Source: Bryobacteraceae bacterium (GTDB taxonomy: Bacteria; Acidobacteriota; Terriglobia; Bryobacterales; Bryobacteraceae). Taken from it: a stretch of 64,000 bases of DNA. This document shows positions 25,271 to 33,369 of the stretch, one piece after another. The notes beneath the pieces were generated by a model. The model did no database searches. It saw only the letters and a program-made list of their open reading frames with translations, and had not been told where the DNA came from. The DNA is taken from contig JAIEMJ010000013.1 in NCBI GenBank assembly GCA_019752335.1, positions 124,001-188,000 on the forward strand, given 5' to 3'. A program made the translations under genes and the position numbers. Within the stretch, counting starts at the first letter, position 1. Every line of letters begins with the position of its first letter.

Positions 25271-26866
25271 CTACCAGTGGCGGTCAATCCCGACGATTTC
25301 AGCCATCGAGTCGCTATTATCCTTGCGAATGGTGACGTCGACCGTCTGTGAAGGCCGTAGCGGATCGACGACGTGGGCGATCAAGTAACCTGTGTTTGGG
25401 GGAAGCACCGTCCCCGTTGCATCTTGAATCGGCTGCGAAGTCCCATATACGTTCGTGAGCGTCGACCAGTGGATCTCATAAGAAACCGGAGGTGCGAAGC
25501 CACTCACCGCCGAGAGGTCATCGAAGACCAACTTGCCCCCTACGATCCGGAACCGGTCCAGCGGCAGAAGCTTGGCGAACACAGCACGGCCAATCTTGTC
25601 GCGGCGCTCGATCAAGACCTGAGAGATCCAGTCGGTGGCTCGCGGGTCGGAGTAATGCGCGGATTCAACAATGGCGCGGATCTCTTCGTCGCGAATGGCC
25701 ATGATCTGCTTGGCGGCCCAAAATTCGTCGTCAGGTAGGCGATTCAAGAACGCCGGATTTGGGTATTCCGGCACCCAGTTATTCGCGTCGAACCGCTTAG
25801 ATTCAAATCTCCCAACTGCGGGAAGGTCGGAGAAATCCGCCCGCCCCCATCGCGGGACCAGTGCTCCAAGGGTGAGCAACTGAAGTGCGGGCGTCTTCCA
25901 GTCGAAGAGGTACTCGCCGCCCGACCTCGGACTATTTGCTTTCTGAGTCCCGCTGCCAAGGGTTGATCCCAAGTCGAGAACATAGTGCCGGATGAACTTA
26001 ACTGCATTCTCTTCGACGAGAGCGTCGTACGTATTGATGGCTCTCGAGTCGTCGTGACCGATCCACGCGGAGATCACGCCTAATCCGCGTAAGTCCCGGC
26101 GGTGTTCATGAGGAATGAAGTCATTCGGGTCGTCGGTGCGAACTCCGAAGTAGCGATAGGGGCCGATCCCTTTACCTGGAATTGCAAGACTGGCTGTCGC
26201 GCGATATTGGCCTCTCGCTGTTTTTGGAACCTTAAGCAGGAGTTCGTGCAAGTCGCGCCGCGTCATCGGCTGCGGATGTCCGAGCCTGTCGGCCACCGTC
26301 ACGTTCTTGCCAAGGGTGAGAATCTCCTCTGGAAACTCCACCAGGTAGTTCTCCGGCACGTGGTAACCGAGCGCATACATCAAGCGAATCGAAATATGAT
26401 CTGCTCCCGTGGCCATTCCCGGATTCGAGAGCGGATCGAATTTGACAAAGTACATGTCGTTCTTCGAATCGAGAATCACGAAACCCGGAGTGATCCCCTC
26501 GTTCTTGGCGCTGATCACCTTCCATTGGCCGCTCTGCGACGGCGGTCGATTGTTCCCCGGACCTGCGATCAACCGATCTTTCGTCATGGGATGGTAGTAG
26601 TGACGTTTGACCCACCAGGCGCCCTGCAGCGGCTCTCCAAGGGTGTTGACAGCCTGCGCCCGGGCCGGCTTCGCACGTTTCGCGTTGAGGTCGCCGGGCG
26701 TGTCTATGGTATGCCGGATGATGTCGTAGTAGTCGCTCAACTTTCGCTTCGCTGCCGCTTCGACGTTCAACGGCGTCAATTCAAATTCAAGCGGATCGTC
26801 CGGGTGAAACTGCTGCGCAGCGAGCCGGCAGGTCGTGATGAAAAATACAGTTAGATAGCGTTTCAT
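25271..26866 (-). CDS. secreted protein of unknown function with kinase-like motifs
   Basis: A 531-residue protein with a signal peptide ending near LAAQQ. I do not recognise a named family. The middle carries an ordered motif set resembling atypical kinases (HipA/FAM20-like): MYFVKFDP (Lys like the ATP-binding Lys), ATGADHISIRLMYALG (helix-C-like acidic residue), WIGHDDSRAINTYD (catalytic-loop-like HDD-N-D) and YVLDLGSTLG (DFG-like). The C-terminal 100 residues resemble a small beta domain. If it is a kinase, it would act outside the cytoplasm. It is the last of three tightly spaced genes with an Omp85-type barrel and a TLC-type nucleotide transporter. The kinase reading is inference; the motifs themselves are visible. 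Confidence 0.7.
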   Translation of the reverse strand: MKRYLTVFFITTCRLAAQQFHPDDPLEFELTPLNVEAAAKRKLSDYYDIIRHTIDTPGDLNAKRAKPARAQAVNTLGEPLQGAWWVKRHYYHPMTKDRLIAGPGNNRPPSQSGQWKVISAKNEGITPGFVILDSKNDMYFVKFDPLSNPGMATGADHISIRLMYALGYHVPENYLVEFPEEILTLGKNVTVADRLGHPQPMTRRDLHELLLKVPKTARGQYRATASLAIPGKGIGPYRYFGVRTDDPNDFIPHEHRRDLRGLGVISAWIGHDDSRAINTYDALVEENAVKFIRHYVLDLGSTLGSGTQKANSPRSGGEYLFDWKTPALQLLTLGALVPRWGRADFSDLPAVGRFESKRFDANNWVPEYPNPAFLNRLPDDEFWAAKQIMAIRDEEIRAIVESAHYSDPRATDWISQVLIERRDKIGRAVFAKLLPLDRFRIVGGKLVFDDLSAVSGFAPPVSYEIHWSTLTNVYGTSQPIQDATGTVLPPNTGYLIAHVVDPLRPSQTVDVTIRKDNSDSMAEIVGIDRHW

Positions 26867-26875
26867 TGGATCACC

Positions 26876-28111
26876 TCACCAAATGGGCTGCGAATCGACT
26901 GTTCCTAGAGGGCGTTGCTGAAACAGGTCGTTGAACCGGAACCACACCTGGAATCCCTCATGACTGAAGCCGACATCGAATCGCATGAACGTGCGATTGC
27001 GCGCATTGAATCGCAAGCCGACGCCAGCTGCGGTTTCGAGGTTGTTAAAATTCAATTGCCCGCGGCGATGGAACACTTTACCCGCATCCATGAACAGCGC
27101 ACCGTCACAGCCGGAAAAGAGGGCCCAGCGATATTCGGCGTTCAGAGCGAGGCTGTTGTTTCCAGAGAAACGAAACGGTCGAAAGCCGCGCAAATCGTCA
27201 GGACCGCCGGCGATGGGCTGGAGGTAGAACGGGACGCTTTGCCCACCCCGCGTATCGGTTAGTCTTGAATGGGCGCGGAGCGCGATGACGCGACTTTTGT
27301 TGAAGAACCCAACGTACTGCTGGAGGTCAATGTCCACGAGGTTGAAGTCGTGCAACCGGCGATCTTTATCCTCAAAGCGCGTGTACTGAATCGTGTAGTT
27401 GCCGCCTTGGCGTGGTCCAAAGGCGTCATCGCGCCAATCGAGTTGCGCGAACGTGCCGTAGCGCAAGAAGTTCGTCTGACGGTCCAGACCGGATACCTGG
27501 CTTGGGCTGAACGCAGTCGAGGTGAGAGCAAAACGGGTGTCCGTGCCTGGACCGGCGTTCACCGCCAGGTAACCAACGGCCCCACCCGTCTTGAGATGCC
27601 GTCCGAGGGAGATCGTTGCTTCGGTATCGATGGCTGTATCTTCCAAGCGGTAGTTGGTGCGAACCTTCTCGGACTCAGGCCCGGGGCCGTAATACTGGAG
27701 GCTGGCGTAGTTCTTGTAGATGCCGTTTACGTTGACCGATAAGCGCCCGGCCGCCAGGCGTGGCAGTGTTAAGGCAGCCTGTAGCTTCTGGTAATTGCGA
27801 GTGGAGATTTGCGCAGATGCCAACACACTGACCGCGCCGCGCTTCAAGTCGTCGCGAAGGTACTGCGGGCCGAACGCGAAGCCGCCGCCAGTGACCAGGC
27901 CCCCAATCTTGGCGCCGAGGCCGTTGTAGCCGAAGTTCAGTTTCTCGAGCAGCCTATCTTCGCGCACTCGCAGGAGGAACTCCTCGACGCCAGATCTGCG
28001 TTCCGGCCGGAGTTCCGCCAAGTGTGCCGAGCGTTGCTGCGTTAGTTCCGCCGTGCGGCTTTGCGCGGCGCAAACGAACGAAATAAACGGGACGAGCCAA
28101 AAGGTTCTCAT
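26876..28111 (-). CDS. Omp85/BamA-type outer-membrane barrel (surface antigen D15 domain)
   Basis: A 411-residue outer-membrane protein with a signal peptide (FWLVPFISFVCAAQS) and a barrel of the bacterial-surface-antigen superfamily. Blocks include FGYNGLGAKIGGLVTGGGFAFGP, QLDWRDDAFGPRQGGNY, RGGQSVPFYLQPIAGGPDDLRGF and FSGNNSLALNAEYRWALFSG, the last two matching the L6 loop and following strands of Omp85 proteins. It ends with GTVDSQPIW, where terminal W is typical of outer-membrane barrels. No POTRA domains are present, so it is a barrel-only member. It is 9 nt upstream of the kinase-like gene and 12 nt after the transporter gene. Confidence 0.85.
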   Translation of the reverse strand: MRTFWLVPFISFVCAAQSRTAELTQQRSAHLAELRPERRSGVEEFLLRVREDRLLEKLNFGYNGLGAKIGGLVTGGGFAFGPQYLRDDLKRGAVSVLASAQISTRNYQKLQAALTLPRLAAGRLSVNVNGIYKNYASLQYYGPGPESEKVRTNYRLEDTAIDTEATISLGRHLKTGGAVGYLAVNAGPGTDTRFALTSTAFSPSQVSGLDRQTNFLRYGTFAQLDWRDDAFGPRQGGNYTIQYTRFEDKDRRLHDFNLVDIDLQQYVGFFNKSRVIALRAHSRLTDTRGGQSVPFYLQPIAGGPDDLRGFRPFRFSGNNSLALNAEYRWALFSGCDGALFMDAGKVFHRRGQLNFNNLETAAGVGLRFNARNRTFMRFDVGFSHEGFQVWFRFNDLFQQRPLGTVDSQPIW

Positions 28112-28123
28112 CGTTGTCTCTCC

Positions 28124-29515
28124 TTAGTCGCCGCTCACTGTATTTGCGGGCAGGGGTACCGGCGTGAAGACACTTCGTGTCAGCAAGATCGTTACTCCCA
28201 GCCAGACGATTACGAACGCCATATTCGTCAGAGCAAAGTGGCGCGTGGTGAACGCCATTGATGTTCCGGCCCAAACGACTGCGGCCTGCGTTAGATCGCC
28301 GGTACGGTAGAAGAAAGTGTCAATCGCAGTCTTGGCCTTATATTTCGCCTCGCGACTGACCGGCAGAAACAAAGCGTGCCGCGCCGTGTTTTGGATCGAG
28401 TAATCCGTGGAATTTTCAAAAACCTTAGCTGTCATCGCAACGGTCAAGGCGGGCAGGATGGCCAGTAGCCCGTATCCACCGAGGGCGATCGCAGGTAGAA
28501 AGAAAAGCGCTCCCTGTACACCGACCCACCGAAACACGCGTGAGACGAGGAACGCCTGCAGTAACAGGCCTCCGATACCCACCCACGTGTAGTAGGTGCC
28601 GTAGAACTCTCCAATAAACGCCTGTTTGGCGGCTACTGGATCCACGGCCGTGGCGGCTATTTCCAATGCATTGGCGACGACAAGCTTGCTGAGCACGTAT
28701 TCGCCGCCCGTGTTGACCACATTCAGCAGCACAACCATCAATGCGATCAGACCCAGGTAGCGGTCGGACGCGACGATCTGAAACGCCCCTCGCGTGCCGA
28801 CTCCCGACTCGTTGTTCACCCGCTGCTGCTCGCACGCAGCACAGGCTGAACGGTTCGCTCGCCATGTGAAGAGTAGGCTGGCAAGAATGATCGCGCCGGA
28901 AAGGAGCAGAAGACTATCGACTCCCAGAGACTTGAAAAACACGGAAGCAATGCGCGCACCCGCAAGGGCGCCCAAGGAACTCCCGATGCCAAGGATCGGG
29001 AACAGCCGCTTGCCTTGTGCTTCCGTGTATAAATCATTGGCGAAGGCCCAGAACTGGGCCAATGCCATGAGGTTGAAAACTCCAAGCCACAGGTAGAACG
29101 GAATGCCGATAGGGATCCCGGCGCGGTTCAGGAAATAAAACACGGGAATGTTGGTGAGGAAAAATAGCATCACGGAGGCGATCAGCCGGAACCGCGTCAG
29201 CCGATTTGCGATCCAGCCGTACGCCGGAATCACCGCAAGCAAGACCAGAGCCTGCCCTGCCGCAGCGTAAGCCTTCACCTCCGCGCCGCCTTCTGCCAGG
29301 ATCAACGCCTCGCGCACCGTCTTGAGAATGTAGTAGGCCGTTAGGAGCAGGAATACATTCCCGGCTAACAGCAAGGCGCCCAAACCCTCGCCTGGCTCGA
29401 CCGTACTAAACAAACCCAACAGTCGGTCCGTGAGGCCCGCACCGAACCACTTGGACGATACAGGACCTGAGCCCAGTTTTCCATCGGTAACTGAAATTGA
29501 AACTGCCGGTGTCAT
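28124..29515 (-). CDS. ATP:ADP-antiporter-like (TLC family) transporter
   Basis: A 463-residue membrane protein with about 11-12 hydrophobic segments. It matches the TLC/Npt nucleotide-transporter branch of the MFS: LLTAYYILKTVREALILAEGG (the YYxLKTVREAL signature), FWAFANDLYTEAQGKRLFPILG, LGALAGARIAS and the C-terminal half NSTDYSIQNTARHALFLPVSREAKYKAKTAIDTFFYR-type block. Obligate intracellular bacteria use such proteins to import host ATP; free-living relatives are mostly uncharacterised. A nucleotide transporter next to a secreted kinase-like protein is a striking pairing. AGGGAG lies just upstream of the ATG at 29515. It is the first gene of the three-gene operon ending at 25271. Confidence 0.88.
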   Translation of the reverse strand: MTPAVSISVTDGKLGSGPVSSKWFGAGLTDRLLGLFSTVEPGEGLGALLLAGNVFLLLTAYYILKTVREALILAEGGAEVKAYAAAGQALVLLAVIPAYGWIANRLTRFRLIASVMLFFLTNIPVFYFLNRAGIPIGIPFYLWLGVFNLMALAQFWAFANDLYTEAQGKRLFPILGIGSSLGALAGARIASVFFKSLGVDSLLLLSGAIILASLLFTWRANRSACAACEQQRVNNESGVGTRGAFQIVASDRYLGLIALMVVLLNVVNTGGEYVLSKLVVANALEIAATAVDPVAAKQAFIGEFYGTYYTWVGIGGLLLQAFLVSRVFRWVGVQGALFFLPAIALGGYGLLAILPALTVAMTAKVFENSTDYSIQNTARHALFLPVSREAKYKAKTAIDTFFYRTGDLTQAAVVWAGTSMAFTTRHFALTNMAFVIVWLGVTILLTRSVFTPVPLPANTVSGD

Positions 29516-29640
29516 TTACTCTCCCTTGAATCCGCAATTTCGATCCGATTGCGTAAATTCATAGTGAGGTATGGAGGGCCATGGAGACATCCCTCAATGG
29601 AATGGTTTTAGGTGCCTACGATGGGTGCGTTGTTGGGTAC

Positions 29641-30273
29641 CTAAATCGAGTTACTACGTTTCAGCGAGGCGAGCAGCTCCGCAGTCGTAACGATCGCGTG
29701 AGCGTAAGTAGGACCGTTGAGAACATGTGCAGAATGCATACACTCCCTGCTGAATGCTGCTGTCGCATCCGTAACGAGAGTGACGTGGTAGCCCAGCTCG
29801 GCCGCGAAGCGAGAGGTCGTCTCAATGCACGTGTTGGCCAGGAGTCCGATCACTATGACCTGTGTGATGCGCTTCTGCTTTAGGCGCAGGTCCAGGTCCG
29901 TGTTGGCGAAGCCGCTTCCGCCCCAGTGCTCCTTGGCAATGACATCGCCCGCTTGCGGTGTGAAGTCGGGATGCCACTCACCGCCCCAGGTCGAATCGGC
30001 GAACGCCTGCGCCTCAGCCGAAGCCCGTTGGTAAGGGGAAGGATGGTCCCAGTCTTCGAAGTCGCCGGGCCGCCAGCGGCGATGCGGCACGATGAACACG
30101 GGAAGCCGGGCGGCACGAGCGGCCGCGACAACATTGCGCAGGTTCTCGATTAGGCCATTCTCCGCAGCGATCTCTCGCACAAGAGGCCAAAGCTTGCCTC
30201 CCTCGCTGAGAAAATCATTGTAGGGGTCGACAAACAGCAGCGCGGTGTCCTGCGAAGTGTAAGGGGTAGGCAT
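29641..30273 (-). CDS. isochorismatase-family cysteine hydrolase
   Basis: A 210-residue cysteine hydrolase with the full triad: Asp16 in LLFVDPYNDF, Lys114 in VIAKEHWGG and Cys149 in LLANTCIETT. The insert RWRPGDFEDWDHPSPYQ is typical of the nicotinamidase-related branch seen in soil bacteria. The substrate is unknown; family members act on amides such as N-carbamoyl compounds. The gene begins 7 nt after the stop of the histidine kinase gene, so it is the last gene of the efflux/redox-signalling operon. The 125 nt after it separate it from the transporter gene. Confidence 0.9.
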   Translation of the reverse strand: MPTPYTSQDTALLFVDPYNDFLSEGGKLWPLVREIAAENGLIENLRNVVAAARAARLPVFIVPHRRWRPGDFEDWDHPSPYQRASAEAQAFADSTWGGEWHPDFTPQAGDVIAKEHWGGSGFANTDLDLRLKQKRITQVIVIGLLANTCIETTSRFAAELGYHVTLVTDATAAFSRECMHSAHVLNGPTYAHAIVTTAELLASLKRSNSI

Positions 30274-30280
30274 GGGTTCC

Positions 30281-31702
30281 TCAAAGTTTGATTTCCGATC
30301 TCACTGGCTCTAACGGCAGACGAACATGAACGACGGTGCGCCCGGGTTGAGACTCGACGCGGATCGTCCCTCGGTGTTCACGAACGATTCGCTGGACGAT
30401 ATCCAGACCCAAGCCGGTGCCGTCACCGACGGGCTTTGTCGTAAAGAACGGCTCGAACATGCGCTCTTGCACGTCAGGCTGAATGCCGGGACCGTTATCC
30501 GCAATCTCCACCAGGATGGCCTCCGGCTCAAGGCAGGTTCGGATTCCAAGCCGCCGCATCGCCGTTGTGGGAACTTCATCCAGGGCATCGAGCGCGTTGT
30601 CGATGAGGTTGGTCCAAATCTGGTTAAGCGCGCCACCGTTCCCGCGGATCTTTGGCAGGCCGCCGGCGAAACGGCGGTCCACTTCGATGCCCAGTCTGGT
30701 CCGGTGCTGAAACATCCGAAGTGTCGCGTCGATTCCTTGCTCGACCTCTACGTCGGACATAGGATTCCGATCCATGTAGGAGTACACTTTGACGGCGTGA
30801 ACCAGGTCTGAGACGCGCCGCGAGGCTTCCTCAACTTCGGTCGCGAGGCACAGAATCTCGTAGTCGGCGGCTAGAACCCGTAGTGCAAGTGAGAAGGAAC
30901 GTGCGCTGGTGGATTCCGCGAGGGGCTCGAGAACGTTCGCGCTGATTCCTGCATCGACCAAACCGGAAGCAAGCTCGCTCGGTGCGCCTCGAGAATCCAG
31001 CCACTCGGCGAGCTGAGATTCACGGTCGGCGTGTTCTAGGGTGTCTCCTCGAGGATTGCCAACGCATTCAGCAATCGAATCCGCCAGTTCAGTGAAGATC
31101 CGCTCCGCCAGTTCCGAAATCGCCTCAGAATGAAGGGAGAGCGTGAACTGCCGCTTTTGGGCCAACACTGCCCTGAGACGGGCGGAAGAGCGAACCGCCG
31201 CAGCCGCGGGATTATTCAGCTCATGAGCCAGCCCAGCGGACAACTTTCCTAAAGACAGCAACCGATGTGTGCCCTCTTCCATTCGCGTGAACTGGCGCGC
31301 GCGGTCCATCATCTGGGAGACCAGATGCTGTGTGAGTATGGGGGCCCGATATACCAGGTCCCTTAAGTCCTCAACATCCATGAAAGCCGCACGAGAGGGT
31401 TGGGCCGCCCAGCCTCTGGCGGTCCAGGTCTTCATTCGGGAAAACGGCAGGACACCAACGGCAGTCCCTGGGGAGACCACCACGAGGGCCTCCATTCGGG
31501 GGCTGTGGAAGTGAATCTCACCTGAAAGAATCAGGATGAAATGGTGAGCCGCCTCGCCCTCCGCGACGAATTCTTCGCCTGCCTCGTACGCGCGGATCTG
31601 CATCCTGCCAGCGATCCACTCCGCGGCTTCACGCGTCTCTCCGGCGAAGCAATCGAGTCTCAGCAGTTCGTCCGCGGAGACAGGGGGATTTGTAAGTGGC
31701 AT
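30281..31702 (-). CDS. histidine kinase with N-terminal cyclic-nucleotide-binding domain
   Basis: A 473-residue soluble kinase. Residues 15-130 form a cNMP-binding fold (IRAYEAGEEFVAEGEAAHHF, GEIHF). The dimerisation and phosphoacceptor helix LGKLSAGLAHELNNPAA places the His at residue 160. The ATPase domain has NLIDNALDAL (N box), ADNGPGIQP (G1) and GTGLGLDIV (G2). There is no transmembrane segment. The gene starts 2 nt after the stop of the receiver-thioredoxin-reductase fusion, a pairing found in other bacteria. The receiver of that fusion is therefore the likely phosphorylation partner. cAMP or another nucleotide would be the input, which is inference. Confidence 0.9.
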   Translation of the reverse strand: MPLTNPPVSADELLRLDCFAGETREAAEWIAGRMQIRAYEAGEEFVAEGEAAHHFILILSGEIHFHSPRMEALVVVSPGTAVGVLPFSRMKTWTARGWAAQPSRAAFMDVEDLRDLVYRAPILTQHLVSQMMDRARQFTRMEEGTHRLLSLGKLSAGLAHELNNPAAAAVRSSARLRAVLAQKRQFTLSLHSEAISELAERIFTELADSIAECVGNPRGDTLEHADRESQLAEWLDSRGAPSELASGLVDAGISANVLEPLAESTSARSFSLALRVLAADYEILCLATEVEEASRRVSDLVHAVKVYSYMDRNPMSDVEVEQGIDATLRMFQHRTRLGIEVDRRFAGGLPKIRGNGGALNQIWTNLIDNALDALDEVPTTAMRRLGIRTCLEPEAILVEIADNGPGIQPDVQERMFEPFFTTKPVGDGTGLGLDIVQRIVREHRGTIRVESQPGRTVVHVRLPLEPVRSEIKL

Positions 31703-31704
31703 AG

Positions 31705-33369
31705 TCAGCGGTTCCGCATGTACTGCCGGATAAAATAGAGGACAATCGATCCTTCGCCCACGCTGTTCGCGACACGCCGGATCGCCGTATCGCGCACGTC
31801 GCCAATGGCAAAGACGCCCGGTACGCTAGTTTCGAGCAGGTACGGGCCGCGATTTGCGTCCCAAGTCGCCGGCCGTCGGCCTTCCCGGAAGAGGTTCTGT
31901 CCCGTTACGAGAAAACCATTGCGATCCCGGCATACAACCCCGTCGAGCCATTCTGTGTGAGGTTCGGCTCCGATAAAGACGAAGAGGGCGCCGGCCCGGA
32001 AGGTCTGAGGGACTCCGGTGTCGTAACGATATACATCGATCTCCTCCAGGCGATCTGCGCCTCGGACCTCCGTCACCTCGGCCTTCGGGATGACAGTGAT
32101 ATTCGGTATCGCGCGAATCCGCTCGGAAAGATAGTGCGACATCGACTTCGAGAGAGATTCCGCCCGAACGATCATAGTGACGGAGCGCGCTACCTCGGAA
32201 AAGTGGACCGCAGCTTGCCCGGCGGAATTGGCGCCGCCGACGATATAGACGTCTTCCCCCTTGCACGATGAAGATTCCGTGATCGCCGCTCCATAGTAGA
32301 CGCCGGCGCCTGTCAGGCGGTCCATGCCGGGCACGTCGAGCCTGCGCCACTGGACGCCTGAAGCGATGACCACGCTGTGCGCCGCAAGCTCCTGGCCGGT
32401 CGAGAGCTTTACGATTCGGTATTCCCCGCTGGCGCGCAATTCGATGGCCTCCGCCGGAGCGAGAACCTCCGTGCCGAATCTCTTCACTTGGGTCACGCCT
32501 CTTCGCGCGAGGTCCGAGCCACTCAGACCCGAAGGAAATCCCAGGTAGTTTTCGATGCGCGAGCTCAATCCGGCCTGGCCGCCCGCTGCCTCCTGCTCCA
32601 GGAGCACTGTTCGGAGCCCTTCGGTGCTGCAATACAGCGAGCACGCCAAGCCCGCGGGTCCTGCGCCCACGACGATCACGTCATAGATCCCTTCGCTGGG
32701 TGCGGTGACCAGTCCCAGTTTTACTGCAAGATCGGAAATGGAAGGCCGCTCCAGCACCATACCGTCGGTGAGCACCACCGCCGGCATCCGCGTACGATCA
32801 TTCACCGCCGCCTGGATGCGCGGATCCTCATCGGCGTCCGGTTCAAACCAGCGGTACGGGACCTGGCTCTTCGCCAGGAAGTCCTTCAAAGCATGCGTCT
32901 CCGGCGACCAGCGCGTCCCAACAACCAGGACGCCATCGAACGGCGCGGCGGCCGAAATGTGCCAATCCGCAAGCTGATCCTCCAGCACGGGATAAAGTCC
33001 ACTCTCTGGCGGCTCCCAGGGTTTCAAGAGATAGTGATGTAGGCGGACCCGATTGATGGCGTCGATCGCGGCGTTGGAGTCGGCGTATGCGGTCAGCAAT
33101 ACCCTTCGAGCGTCCGGTTGAAACGCGATCGTCTCTTGCAGAAATTCCGTCCCGCTCATCTTGGGCATGCGTTGATCCACCAGAAAGAGGGCGATGCGGT
33201 CGCCGCGGGCGGTCACCTGCCGCACCGTGTCGAGCGCCTTCAGTGGATCGTCCGATGTCAGTATGCGGTACTTCGAAGCGAATCGTGTGCGCAGGTCGCG
33301 CCCCACGGCTCGCAGCACGGAGGTGTCATCGTCCAACGCAAGAAGGTACGGTTTGCGAATCATTGCCAA
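31705..33369 (-). CDS. receiver domain fused to thioredoxin-reductase-like flavoprotein
   Basis: A 554-residue fusion. Residues 5-125 form a receiver with phosphoacceptor Asp65 in LFLVDQRMPKMSG. Residues 140-225 resemble a glutaredoxin-like domain (VLVVGTRWSPETHALKDFLA). Residues 228-554 form a thioredoxin-reductase-like flavoprotein with GAGPAG at 235-240 and a NADPH-loop-like GGANSAG at 378-384. The redox-active CxxC expected near residue 365 is absent: the segment GVYYGAAITESSSCK has a single Cys. It may therefore pass electrons to something other than thioredoxin. It is 2 nt upstream of the kinase gene and overlaps the end of the RND-outer-membrane-factor gene by 10 nt. Confidence 0.92.
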   Translation of the reverse strand: MAMIRKPYLLALDDDTSVLRAVGRDLRTRFASKYRILTSDDPLKALDTVRQVTARGDRIALFLVDQRMPKMSGTEFLQETIAFQPDARRVLLTAYADSNAAIDAINRVRLHHYLLKPWEPPESGLYPVLEDQLADWHISAAAPFDGVLVVGTRWSPETHALKDFLAKSQVPYRWFEPDADEDPRIQAAVNDRTRMPAVVLTDGMVLERPSISDLAVKLGLVTAPSEGIYDVIVVGAGPAGLACSLYCSTEGLRTVLLEQEAAGGQAGLSSRIENYLGFPSGLSGSDLARRGVTQVKRFGTEVLAPAEAIELRASGEYRIVKLSTGQELAAHSVVIASGVQWRRLDVPGMDRLTGAGVYYGAAITESSSCKGEDVYIVGGANSAGQAAVHFSEVARSVTMIVRAESLSKSMSHYLSERIRAIPNITVIPKAEVTEVRGADRLEEIDVYRYDTGVPQTFRAGALFVFIGAEPHTEWLDGVVCRDRNGFLVTGQNLFREGRRPATWDANRGPYLLETSVPGVFAIGDVRDTAIRRVANSVGEGSIVLYFIRQYMRNR

